Source: Marinibactrum halimedae (GTDB lineage: Bacteria > Pseudomonadota > Gammaproteobacteria > Pseudomonadales > Cellvibrionaceae). From it: a stretch of 64,000 nt of DNA. The stretch covers positions 32,681 through 96,680 of the forward strand of contig NZ_JAJQVM010000024.1 in the NCBI RefSeq assembly GCF_021234875.1, given 5' to 3'. Below the pieces are notes generated by a model. That model was not told the origin of the DNA. It did not search any database and saw nothing but the letters and a program-made list of their open reading frames with translations. This document shows, piece by piece, positions 56,257 through 64,000 of this stretch; position 1 is the stretch's first letter; every line of letters begins with the position of its first letter. Made by a program: the position numbers and the translations under genes.

Positions 56257-59200
56257 ATGCATTTTCAATCAAAAAAAGTTTCACTTGCCATTAGCCTTGC
56301 TATTGCTTTAGCAGGTTGTAGTGGTGATGACGGTGGTAGTGGTTCTGATGGCTCCAACGGCTTAAACAGTTTAATCAGCCAAACAACCTTGGCTGCGGGC
56401 AACGTGAATTGCACCTTTGGTGGTGTACAGATTGACAGCGGTATCGACACCGATTCAGACGGCAACTTGAGCAACACCGAAATAAACGACACTTCCTACC
56501 TCTGCCGTACCGAAGACAGCCCTGAAACCATGGCGGTGCTGGAAAACCTTTCCCGTTTATCTGCTCAACCTCTCGCATTACCTCAAGGGGAGCTTGGGGA
56601 AGTGACGTTCAATAACGATGCAACCGTTTCTTTATCGACTGTAACTTCATCTACTACAACTTCATCTACTACAACTTCATCTACTACAACTTCATCTACT
56701 ACAACTTCATCTACTACAACTTCATCTATTGCAGCTTCATCTACTGCAACCTCCGCTCAAAAAACCGGCAATACAATCTCATTTACCACTGGCTTTGGCA
56801 GCGGCGCCTACCATAAACCCGGCGAGTCACAATCGGTGTTTTATACCATTACCGATCGTGGCCCCAATATCGCCTGTGATGATTCAGGCGATATCATTGA
56901 TATAGAAGGCTTTTGTGGCGAAGGGAATGACGATTTTAAAATCTTCCCGATGCCCAATTACACACCTAAAATTATCCAGTGGTCACTAACTGAAATAGAC
57001 GGGCAACCTTCTGCCAGTATTCTCCAAGAAATTCCCCTTAAAAATCAGAATGGCGATGTCATTACAGGTTTAACCAATAATTTAATAGCCACCAATACTG
57101 AGCTGAGCTTTGGCGCCGATTCACAAAAAATCGAATTCGATAACGAAGGCGTTGACCCCGAAGCGTTAGTCAAACTACAAGACGGCACCTTTTGGATTTC
57201 CGAAGAATACGGCCCTTCTTTACTTCATATCGCCGCTGACGGCACCATTTTAGAACGTGTGGTTCCAGAATCTGTTGCCGATGATTTAGCCGATGCCAAT
57301 TACCCAATCACCGGTGGTTTGCCAGATATTTTTAAAACACGAAAATTAAACCGGGGAATTGAATCACTGGCGCTCTCGCCTAATGAAGATTTTCTTTACT
57401 TCATCATGCAAAGTCCGTTGGCCAACCCCACTTTGGATGCCTACAAAAATTCACGCAATGTCCGTCTACTTAAAATTGTACTCAATGAAGATGGCACCCT
57501 CGGTGATCTCGCAGGCGAATATATTTATGTGATGGATCGTCCACAAACCTTTGGCTTAACAGGACTCGGCGGCGATGAAAACCGTAGTAAATTTACGGAT
57601 GTGAAAATTTCCGAAATGGTAGCCTTGGATGAAAATCGTTTATTAGTATTAGAGCGCATCAGTCAAACCACCAAACTGTACGAAATTGACCTAACCACAG
57701 GGGATAATATTCTTAACACAACCGTCGGTAGCAACTCTGTCAATAATAACACCATCAGTAACAACGCCGTCAGTACAAACGAAAGCCCCACCCCAAAAAC
57801 GCTGGAAGAAGCGTTTGACCTTGCCAGTATTGGCGCAGCACCGGTTGCCAAAGCACTGGCCTTCAATACCCTTACCGATTTAACGGAGGATGTCACTGTC
57901 CCCAAAAAGATAGAAGGCATTGCTCTTCTCAATGACGATGTTATGTTGTTAATTAACGACAATGACTTCGGAATTGAAGGTGATGAAACCGAAATTATCG
58001 CCGTCAATCGCAGTAAAATGAATACCGAAGCCGTGGCTTCCCAGAAAATACAACTCTCTGCAATCGCTACCTACACCACTGATTTGGAAGAAAAAGAAGG
58101 CGCTGCCGAAATTGTGGCTTACGATGCCAGCCGTACACGGGTTTTTGTCGTCAATGCCGTTGATGGCAGTGTGGATGTTCTCAGTGCCAATAACATTCAA
58201 GCCGGCCAGCTTTCTAAAATCACGACACTGAATTTACGTGGTGATATGAGTAACTTCACCATTGGTAATGCCAACAGCGTTTCTGTCAATGGCACACTGC
58301 TGGCGGTGGCCGTTGAAAATGATAATAAACAAGAAAATGGCTTTGTGGCGTTTTACGATATTAACAACGACATACCTGAATTTATTAAAGCCGTTTCTGT
58401 TGGCGCACTCCCTGATATGGTGACCTTTACTCCCGATGGCAGTAAAGCGATTGTGGCCTGCGAAGGTGAACCCAGCGATGATTACAATATTGACCCCGAA
58501 GGCTCTATTGCCATCATCTCCATCACCAACAATACACCAGAGGATACGGCCAGCTTAATTTCATTTACCGACTACAACGAAGGCGGTAATCGAGCAGAAG
58601 AGTTAAGTAGTGAAGTGAGAATTTTTGGGCCTAATGCTTCCGTCGCACAAGATTTGGAGCCAGAATACATTGCGATAAGCGAAGACTCTTCAACAGCGTA
58701 TGTGAGCCTACAAGAAAATAATGCCCTTCTTATTATTAACCTTAACAACAATCAAATTATTGACATACTACCGCTGGGTACAAAAGATTTTTCTGTACGA
58801 GGAAATCAAATTGATGCCAGTGATAAAGATGACCAAGTTCAATTTGGCAGCTATCAACAGGTGGTAGGCCTGTATCAACCGGATGCCATTGCAACGTATT
58901 CCACTCATGACATGCAATGGATTCTCACCGCCAACGAAGGCGATGCCCGAGAATATTGGTTTGATGCCGAAGGTAATACTCCTGAAGAACAAGAAACGTA
59001 TTGCATGAATAATAGTGCCGTTGATTTTGATGAAGACGATGGCTGCCTAGCCTTTACCGAAGAATATCGTTTAGAAGATTTTACCGAGAATAAAGGCGCC
59101 ATGTTAGATGCAGAACACCCAGAGTGGGAAGCCGCAATGGATACCTCTCTATTAGGCCGATTAAAAGTGACCAATACTTTGGGTGATACCGATAACGATG

Positions 59201-59631
59201 GTGATATTGATATTATCCATAATTACGGCGCTCGCTCTTTTTCCATTTGGCATGAAACCTATGGTTTGGTATACGACAGCGGCGACGATTTTGGAAAAAT
59301 TGCCGCAGGCCGCAAAGGTAATGCATTTAATGATAACGACAAACGCAGCGATGACAAAGGCGCTGAGCCCGAAGCCATTGTGGTTGGAGAAGCCTTTAAT
59401 CGCACCTACGCTTTTATTGCCGCAGAGCGCTCTGATGATATTTATATTTACGACATAACCAGTCCATTTGGTGTCCAGTTTATCGACATTGCAAATAACG
59501 AAGGGGACGAGGCCCCTGAAGGAATGACGTTTGTTTCTGCACAAGACAGCCCAACAGGTAACCCACTGGTTATCGTGGCCAATGAAGACAGCGGAACAAC
59601 GACGGTATATGAAGTGAATTTAAGCCATTAA
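56257..59631 (+). CDS. Large lipoprotein with phytase-like esterase and choice-of-anchor I domains
   Basis: 1124 residues from the ATG at 56257. Lipobox LAGC (C22) with GDDGGSG following predicts a surface lipoprotein. After a low-complexity linker of five perfect 15-bp repeats (TTSSTT, about residues 130-170), residues about 180-640 match the esterase-like activity of phytase family (ITDRGPN, DFKIFPMPNYTP, EEYGPSLLH, NRGIESLALSPNEDFLY). Residues about 640-1120 are a beta-propeller-like choice-of-anchor I domain (GALPDMVTFTPDGSKAIVACEGEPSDDYNIDPEGSIAIISI). The family is thought to cleave phosphoesters at the cell surface, but activity is not established. A 6-residue earlier in-frame start (56239) is less likely. 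Likely scavenging of organic phosphate. Confidence 0.88.
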   Translation: MHFQSKKVSLAISLAIALAGCSGDDGGSGSDGSNGLNSLISQTTLAAGNVNCTFGGVQIDSGIDTDSDGNLSNTEINDTSYLCRTEDSPETMAVLENLSRLSAQPLALPQGELGEVTFNNDATVSLSTVTSSTTTSSTTTSSTTTSSTTTSSTTTSSIAASSTATSAQKTGNTISFTTGFGSGAYHKPGESQSVFYTITDRGPNIACDDSGDIIDIEGFCGEGNDDFKIFPMPNYTPKIIQWSLTEIDGQPSASILQEIPLKNQNGDVITGLTNNLIATNTELSFGADSQKIEFDNEGVDPEALVKLQDGTFWISEEYGPSLLHIAADGTILERVVPESVADDLADANYPITGGLPDIFKTRKLNRGIESLALSPNEDFLYFIMQSPLANPTLDAYKNSRNVRLLKIVLNEDGTLGDLAGEYIYVMDRPQTFGLTGLGGDENRSKFTDVKISEMVALDENRLLVLERISQTTKLYEIDLTTGDNILNTTVGSNSVNNNTISNNAVSTNESPTPKTLEEAFDLASIGAAPVAKALAFNTLTDLTEDVTVPKKIEGIALLNDDVMLLINDNDFGIEGDETEIIAVNRSKMNTEAVASQKIQLSAIATYTTDLEEKEGAAEIVAYDASRTRVFVVNAVDGSVDVLSANNIQAGQLSKITTLNLRGDMSNFTIGNANSVSVNGTLLAVAVENDNKQENGFVAFYDINNDIPEFIKAVSVGALPDMVTFTPDGSKAIVACEGEPSDDYNIDPEGSIAIISITNNTPEDTASLISFTDYNEGGNRAEELSSEVRIFGPNASVAQDLEPEYIAISEDSSTAYVSLQENNALLIINLNNNQIIDILPLGTKDFSVRGNQIDASDKDDQVQFGSYQQVVGLYQPDAIATYSTHDMQWILTANEGDAREYWFDAEGNTPEEQETYCMNNSAVDFDEDDGCLAFTEEYRLEDFTENKGAMLDAEHPEWEAAMDTSLLGRLKVTNTLGDTDNDGDIDIIHNYGARSFSIWHETYGLVYDSGDDFGKIAAGRKGNAFNDNDKRSDDKGAEPEAIVVGEAFNRTYAFIAAERSDDIYIYDITSPFGVQFIDIANNEGDEAPEGMTFVSAQDSPTGNPLVIVANEDSGTTTVYEVNLSH
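56644..56748 (+). repeat. Coding 15-bp tandem repeat ACTTCATCTACTACA
   Basis: Five perfect copies at 56644-56718, then two degenerate copies to 56748. Because the unit is a multiple of three, slippage changes linker length without shifting frame. Confidence 0.92.
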
Positions 59632-59641
59632 TTTTCGATAA

Positions 59642-59666
59642 TAAAAAACGGGGCCGCAAAGGCCCC
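59642..59666 (-). terminator. Hairpin between phytase-like gene and toxin/immunity genes
   Basis: GGGGCC at 59650-59655 pairs with GGCCCC at 59661-59666, loop GCAAA. On the - strand it is followed by GTTTTTTATT, a good terminator for the immunity gene transcript; it sits only 18 bases after the + strand stop and may act for both. Confidence 0.82.
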
Positions 59667-59846
59667 ATCTCAATAGTAAGTTTCATTCTACCTAAGGAAA
59701 TAATACAAAATACAAGATTTATCCTTCATCACAAACTTCATTCCAAACCGCTTGAAATCTTTTATCAGCAAAATATAAACTTAACCCCAGAGGACTTCTT
59801 TTTCATTCGTTGATGATTCCAACCACCTGATTAAAAAGCTTAAAAT

Positions 59847-60458
59847 TTAATGACTATCAATTTTATTTTTATCAAACTGATTAGGATAACGATTTCCTAA
59901 GCTTGGGGTAAAAAAGACTCCTTTTAGATTAAATTTTTCAATAAGATCTTTTACCGCTTGGCTGCACTGTAAAGACATATAGCTATTTAGTTCACACCTA
60001 AAAATATTCCAGCGTTCTAATCTGTCTTCATAAAAAGCAAGGTGTTCTGGATCACCCCATTGATTTATTTGGGTAAGCTTCATATCAATCGCGTCAACTT
60101 TCTCTGCCACTTGTAAGGGAGTAAACACGTATCCAATTTCATTTTTTTCATCAATAACCTCTATGATATCTCCATCATCATCGATTAAAGGTTTTAACGC
60201 ATTAAGAGCCTTTTGATTGAGATAAAGCCTCCCTTCCTGAACGGACAAGTCCCCACGAATACGTCCCTTATAATCTGGATGGCTATAATCAAAGCTAACA
60301 CGTATGGGTTCTTTGAATACATTTTTGTGGGCTACAGGGCCACTATTAATATCAATGCGGTGATCGATATTATACTCTCCAACGAGAGATCGAACATGCG
60401 CGGCATCCCACAACATACGTAAATAACCCTCATCGAAAACCATAGTGTAAAAATTCAT
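59847..60458 (-). CDS. Probable immunity protein, imm11/DUF1629-like
   Basis: 203 residues from the ATG at 60458. It lies 2 bases after the stop of the AHH-type gene, with AGGAA ten bases before the ATG inside that gene's end, so the two are coupled. The C-terminal part (RWNIFRCELNSYMSLQCSQAVKDLIEKFNLKGVFFTP) resembles the imm11 (DUF1629) family, whose members accompany polymorphic toxins, including AHH nucleases. The N-terminal half is charged with EVIDEKNEIGYVF. No signal peptide, so cytoplasmic, as expected for an immunity protein against a nuclease. The family call is from memory of motif spacing and is moderate. Confidence 0.6.
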   Translation of the reverse strand: MNFYTMVFDEGYLRMLWDAAHVRSLVGEYNIDHRIDINSGPVAHKNVFKEPIRVSFDYSHPDYKGRIRGDLSVQEGRLYLNQKALNALKPLIDDDGDIIEVIDEKNEIGYVFTPLQVAEKVDAIDMKLTQINQWGDPEHLAFYEDRLERWNIFRCELNSYMSLQCSQAVKDLIEKFNLKGVFFTPSLGNRYPNQFDKNKIDSH

Positions 60459-60460
60459 AG

Positions 60461-61045
60461 TTACTGTATTCCTGTTGTGGGCATAACTTCCGGTGGTACA
60501 GCCCCACTTTGAAGCCACGTACGTACGAGGCGTAGTGTATCAATTAACTGTTCTGGTGTTCTGATACGCATAATATTAATCTTTCCTGCCAACCACTCAT
60601 AATAGGCACCAGTATGAATACGGCGATGAGGAACAGCATTACGTAAATGATTTGGCATATATTTTCTATCCTCCCAGTCACGGGGTAGCCAACACCCATT
60701 ATGTGGGTCATCAATTCTCATTTTCAACCACGCTAACACACCTCGTATCACCAAGGCATCAGGATGGCTCCCAGATACTATGGCGTGGGCATCACAATGT
60801 GAAGATGGGCGTATATCACCAGCTTGCGTCATGAATCGACCAAGCCGTCGAGACTTATGCTGTTCAGACTCCAACTGATCCACATTCATAGTATTAGCTT
60901 CGATACGATAATTATCTAGACGATCATAGAGTTTACCTAGTGAGCGCAAAATAGCGAAATCAGCAATACTTGGCTTATCTTTTTTCGCAAAGCCTGTAAT
61001 TAGCATATCCACTTTGCGTTGCGGAAATTTAATATCAGGGAACAT
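60461..61045 (-). CDS. AHH-type HNH nuclease toxin domain protein
   Basis: 194 residues from the ATG at 61045; the frame is open to a TTG at 61144. The C-terminal two thirds follow the AHH nuclease pattern: AHAIVSG (H87), a RGVLAWLKMRIDDPHNGCWLP block with the Asn-Gly, then VPHRRIHTGAYY with H140 and H144. The family motif is AHH; here the second His is Ala (AHA). AHH proteins are DNA-cleaving toxin tips of polymorphic and T6SS systems. No export domain is visible, and 280 bases upstream show no longer frame, so this may be a stand-alone cargo effector or a leftover tip. AAAGGA is 12 bases before the ATG, so start is uncertain. Its partner, the immunity-like gene, follows directly. Confidence 0.6.
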   Translation of the reverse strand: MFPDIKFPQRKVDMLITGFAKKDKPSIADFAILRSLGKLYDRLDNYRIEANTMNVDQLESEQHKSRRLGRFMTQAGDIRPSSHCDAHAIVSGSHPDALVIRGVLAWLKMRIDDPHNGCWLPRDWEDRKYMPNHLRNAVPHRRIHTGAYYEWLAGKINIMRIRTPEQLIDTLRLVRTWLQSGAVPPEVMPTTGIQ

Positions 61046-61425
61046 AGCCAAAGCAAATCCTTTATTTAATAAATAATACTCAATAGTTAAAAGATATACT
61101 TTAACGGAAAGCTTTCTATAATGAGCGATATCAAGTGCCCACAAAAGGAAACTCCAGCGTCAATTTTTGTAAAAATGTGGCCTAATAGAATTACCATCAT
61201 TGTGTATCGTATCTAAACCATTGCTTGGTCCAGTTCAGAGACGAAATACAATGTGCATGATCTCTCTTTTGCAAAGTGATGTTAGTTTTGCATTTACACC
61301 AAAGCGTGTCGTACAACACAACCATGTAGATTAAAATAAAAATAATCAAGCAGAAATAAATAGAAAGAATACCAGCACACCAATTAGTGCGCTGGTATAT
61401 GAGAAAAAATCAAAGAATAGAAGAA
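61046..61425. other. Gap between protease and toxin genes
   Basis: About 380 bases with no supported gene apart from a possible extension of the toxin frame to 61144. No obvious toxin delivery module is encoded here. Confidence 0.4.
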
Positions 61426-63327
61426 TTAATCACTACAATCAGTACTGGATACACCATCACCCGCTTGTACATCTTGCTCCATTGCATAACAAATGCCAGA
61501 AGAGCGACTGAACATCAAAAAGCCAATATCGTGCTCACCAGACGTTATTCCAGTTTCGACTTCGTAACGATCGCCCACTAAAGAAGGACGACGACAACGG
61601 TTGTCGATACAGAGCATGGCAAAGCGTGTGCTCTCGCCATTCACCACATGATACAACGTACCATCACTTTCTAAACCAAATGCGTAGCCGCCGGGGCTTG
61701 GTGTTGGTGTTGGTGTTGGTGTTGGTGTTGGTGTTGGCGTCGGCGTCGGTGTTGGCGTCGGTGTTGGTGTTGGCGTCGGCGTCGGTGTTGGCGTCGGAGT
61801 CGGTGTTGGCGTCGGTGTTGGCGTCGGCGTCGGTGTTGGCGTCGGCGTCGGTGTTGGCGTCGGAGTCGGCGTCGGAGTTGGCGTCGGTGTTGGCGTCGGT
61901 GTTGGTGTTGGCGTCGGTGTTGGCGTCGGCGTCGGTGTTGGCGTCGGAGTCGGAGTTGGCGTCGGTGTTGGCGTCGCTGAATCCGTAGCGTAACGACCGG
62001 CTAATTCCATCACACCCGTGTTTTCAGGGTCTAAATACTCCGTAATACCGCGATCAAAGTTCACGTCCATTCGGCCATAAATATCGTACTCATCATTACC
62101 GCACGCTGCTTGGCCACCTGTTAGTTGCCCAACAATTAATTTGTCTTGGTTAAAAATAGGCGAACCAGAAGACCCACCTTCTGTGGTACCTACATCCCAA
62201 TCTTCTACTCGCCAATGGGTAGATTGAGGAATCAACTGGTCGTAATCCAGACTGATACGCTTTTCATGCCCCGCAGGGTGATGAATACTCACACCCATGG
62301 TTGGCGCTACCGAACTACGGCTCCAGCCAGCGTAATACACATTCGCCTCTTCAGGGATCGGGTCATCAAACTCAATTAAAGCGAAGTCAGACCCTGAGTT
62401 TTGAGCCAACATTACCGCACCACTTTGTGTAACATTACGAGGCCCATTCCCATTACCACCACTGCTGGATGAACCCGGTGCACGACATTCTGGCGATTGG
62501 AAATTCCAGTACGCCACCACAGTTGCCGCATAAGAGGCATCGTCCAAACAGTGGTCTGCGGTTAAAAATAAATTCCGATTATCTTCAGCGGTATTATTAA
62601 TTGCGGCCCCGGTACAAACAAAAGAGCCTTGGTTTGTTGAGAATTGATAATGGGCAACGGAATTAATTTGATCACGCCAATCATCACCCTCTTCACAAGC
62701 AACATCAACGTTACATGACCCCGACTTTAGAAGCTTTTTTATTTTCGAGGTGGGCTCCGCCCCACGAAAACCATGGTTAACCTGTTTTAATTCCAGTTTG
62801 ACATCATCCACTAAGTGGCTTGGCACATTCACTTCAACGATAACTTCATCACCTGCGATCATCGGTGTCCACAGTTGCCCATGGGATTCGTTTTGATCGT
62901 TTCCATAAGGGCCAAGCACTTCATTACCATCCGCAGAATAAATATACACTTCTGCACCTTCTGGCATGTAGAATTCTTTAAATCCTAAACTGATATTGGT
63001 CGCCCCTTCTGAAGTCACTTTATAACGGGAAACGGCGATGGATTTATAATCTGTTGATTCATTGATAACGGTATCCCACTCAATTAAAGAAACCTGAGTT
63101 TGTAATGCGCTGGCAATTTCAAAAGGAGGTTCTTGCTCACTGGGCTTTTGAGCTTCTGCGGTAATGGCTTTATTAAGCAGTGATTTATTACTCACTGATT
63201 GCATTTGAATATTTCTTAAATCAGACAAGCTCGATGCATTATCCAGCCCAACCGGGCCTGCTATCGATTGCTGTGACATTAGAATTAAGGCACCCAATAC
63301 CAAGGTGGGCTTGTTATTCATGATCAT
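61426..63327 (-). CDS. Secreted Lys-C-like serine protease with long Thr-Pro linker
   Basis: 633 residues. Signal peptide about 1-24 ([19 protein letters not shown]), then a propeptide (about 25-190), then a trypsin-fold domain of the lysyl endopeptidase type with H259 in LTADHC, D314 in SDFALIEF and S387 in EGGSSGS; disulfide Cys pairs match the Achromobacter protease I pattern. From about residue 450 a run of about 47 Thr-Pro dipeptides links the catalytic part to a C-terminal domain of about 80 residues ([24 protein letters not shown]) that may bind the surface or substrate. The ATG at 63327 follows GAGG. Secretion is probably by Sec and type II, inference only. The linker gives a likely expansion hotspot. 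Confidence 0.92.
   Translation of the reverse strand: MIMNNKPTLVLGALILMSQQSIAGPVGLDNASSLSDLRNIQMQSVSNKSLLNKAITAEAQKPSEQEPPFEIASALQTQVSLIEWDTVINESTDYKSIAVSRYKVTSEGATNISLGFKEFYMPEGAEVYIYSADGNEVLGPYGNDQNESHGQLWTPMIAGDEVIVEVNVPSHLVDDVKLELKQVNHGFRGAEPTSKIKKLLKSGSCNVDVACEEGDDWRDQINSVAHYQFSTNQGSFVCTGAAINNTAEDNRNLFLTADHCLDDASYAATVVAYWNFQSPECRAPGSSSSGGNGNGPRNVTQSGAVMLAQNSGSDFALIEFDDPIPEEANVYYAGWSRSSVAPTMGVSIHHPAGHEKRISLDYDQLIPQSTHWRVEDWDVGTTEGGSSGSPIFNQDKLIVGQLTGGQAACGNDEYDIYGRMDVNFDRGITEYLDPENTGVMELAGRYATDSATPTPTPTPTPTPTPTPTPTPTPTPTPTPTPTPTPTPTPTPTPTPTPTPTPTPTPTPTPTPTPTPTPTPTPTPTPTPTPTPTPTPTPTPTPTPSPGGYAFGLESDGTLYHVVNGESTRFAMLCIDNRCRRPSLVGDRYEVETGITSGEHDIGFLMFSRSSGICYAMEQDVQAGDGVSSTDCSD
61698..61976. 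repeat. Hexamer tandem repeat coding Thr-Pro (about 47 units)
   Basis: On the + strand GGTGTTGGTGTT-like and GGCGTCGGCGTC-like hexamers, read on the - strand as ACACC(A/G)-type Thr-Pro codons with synonymous variation (GGTGTT, GGCGTC, GGAGTC). The unit is six bases and always in frame. Different synonymous codons show that the copies have not all arisen by recent slippage. Confidence 0.92.
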
Positions 63328-63630
63328 TATGAACCTCGTTTCCCGAACATTGAATCAACTTCTACACAGAGCCTTCTTTACGTTATAGGGTGCTGTATAG
63401 AGAAGCGCTTAGACAAGCATCGAGGTTAGTCGTAATGGCACCAAAAAAGGTCATAGAGATTGTGTATTTGTGAATCAACACCAAAAATGCATCACGCATT
63501 TGAAGAATGACGGCGTTAATCGCTAGTATGAAGTTATTAACCCGCATATAGGCAAATAGGATAGAAAAGCAAGCCACGTAAACTCGATCAAAAAATATAC
63601 TTTATCATAGACACATCGAGCATTAACTTT

Positions 63631-63798
63631 TCACAGAGAAGGCTGATCAATTATTGTTCTCCTCATGGCAGCCAGCGAATCGCGAAGGTGCCCATGTGTT
63701 GAGCGGAACATCCCTCCAAGGCGACTCAGTTTAAGCCCTAAATAACAATAGCACTCAATATTTGTATAATCTTCAACACCTGATAGAAAACCATTTGC
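63631..63798 (-). other. Gene-like open stretch without start codon
   Basis: 55 codons between stops on the - strand, GC-richer than its surroundings, reading ...KLSRLGGMFRSTHGHLRDSLAAMRR... before the stop. There is no ribosome site; the only ATG codons lie inside. It could be a gene remnant, a conserved repeat, or a structured RNA. No function is assigned. Confidence 0.3.
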
Positions 63799-63879
63799 TT
63801 ACCAGTCACCTTTTGTAACTTTTGGGGTAAACATTTTTCGTCAATAGTTTACGTATCCATTCTTGAATAAAGCTACTAA

Positions 63880-63926
63880 GGAGTACATAGCTTAGCCAAC
63901 ATTAAGCGGCATCTGCTATGTACTCC
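63880..63926. repeat. 12-bp perfect inverted repeat GGAGTACATAGC
   Basis: GGAGTACATAGC at 63880-63891 is matched by GCTATGTACTCC at 63915-63926 with a 23-base spacer. T-rich sequence (TTCTTATCTTT) follows a few bases after. It could be a terminator of a gene lying beyond the window on the other side, or a small mobile repeat. Confidence 0.6.
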
Positions 63927-64000
63927 AAATTCTTATCTTTAAAAAAGCCAAGCAATATATTTTTCGATTTCTGTAGCTGACACATAAACTTTTTTACTTG

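Larger units (their letters stand above)
63328..64000. other. End of window, no convincing gene
   Basis: 673 bases. An open stretch on the - strand (63631-63798) and a 12-bp inverted repeat at 63880-63926 are described separately. A 64-codon frame at 63383-63577 has no ribosome site and no family resemblance. Confidence 0.5.

Noticed and set aside
61698..61976. CRISPR-like array
   Set aside because: The repeat unit is six bases and coding; no spacers and no cas genes are present. The same holds for the 13-bp, 15-bp and 20-bp repeats.
61626..61988. 120-codon Val/Leu/Ala-rich frame on the + strand
   Set aside because: It is the antisense reading of the Thr-Pro repeat of the serine protease.
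63383..63577. 64-codon frame on the - strand
   Set aside because: No ribosome site, no family resemblance and a composition like random AT-rich DNA.
1..64000. Insertion sequences, prophage, tRNA or rRNA genes
   Set aside because: No transposase, integrase, phage structural gene, cloverleaf or rRNA-like block was seen.

Overview
The window is ordinary chromosome of a Gram-negative gammaproteobacterium, probably marine and of Oceanospirillales or Cellvibrionales type. The support is a BamC lipoprotein, an LpxL-type lipid A acyltransferase, FabV, RsmJ and RlmJ, MiaE, several outer membrane barrels, a CrbS/CrbR acetate circuit and an arginine succinyltransferase operon. The DNA is moderately AT-rich, most starts have AGGAG-like ribosome sites, and intergenic gaps are long. 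I see no rRNA, tRNA, CRISPR array, insertion sequence or prophage. Genus cannot be read from the sequence alone.

Layout. 1-8.5 kb: an exported PEBP-like protein; a 1479-residue four-domain fusion (FSH-type serine hydrolase, acyl-adenylating domain, OafA-type membrane acyltransferase, acyl carrier protein); an outer membrane porin; an AraC regulator; ElbB. 8.9-12 kb: an exported catalase-peroxidase and a rhomboid protease. 12.3-23 kb: an acetate-use region with a DcaP-like porin divergent from acs, then response regulator crbR, the transporter-kinase crbS and a two-gene Na+/solute symporter. 23-32.7 kb: housekeeping and envelope genes (rsmJ, an OmpA-like lipoprotein, an LRR lipoprotein, PilZ, MBL hydrolase-bamC-dapA, lpxL-like, DUF2789). 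32.9-43 kb: aceA, fabV, miaE, argS, DUF3581, two tandem paralogous outer membrane proteins, rlmJ. 43-53 kb: an NhaC antiporter, then astB, astD, astA, an M20 hydrolase and astC, with a divergent Lrp-type regulator. 53-63.3 kb: secreted or surface proteins (fungalysin, phytase-like lipoprotein, Lys-C-like protease with a very long Thr-Pro linker) surrounding a probable AHH nuclease toxin and immunity gene. The last 670 bases hold no convincing gene.

How parts work together. Acetate enters by a porin and symporter, is activated by Acs and used through the glyoxylate shunt (AceA is nearby but separate); CrbS/CrbR probably controls acs and the symporter, and a repeated TTAGACC box at both promoters is a candidate operator. 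Arginine is degraded by AstC, A, D and B; the usual AstE is absent at this locus and an M20 hydrolase lies inside the operon. The least familiar item is the fusion at 1154-5593: its parts match, in one chain, the logic of D-alanylation (DltA/DltC/DltB) and Alm glycylation, where an acid is adenylated, loaded on a carrier and moved across the membrane by an acyltransferase. I know of no characterised protein with this order of domains.
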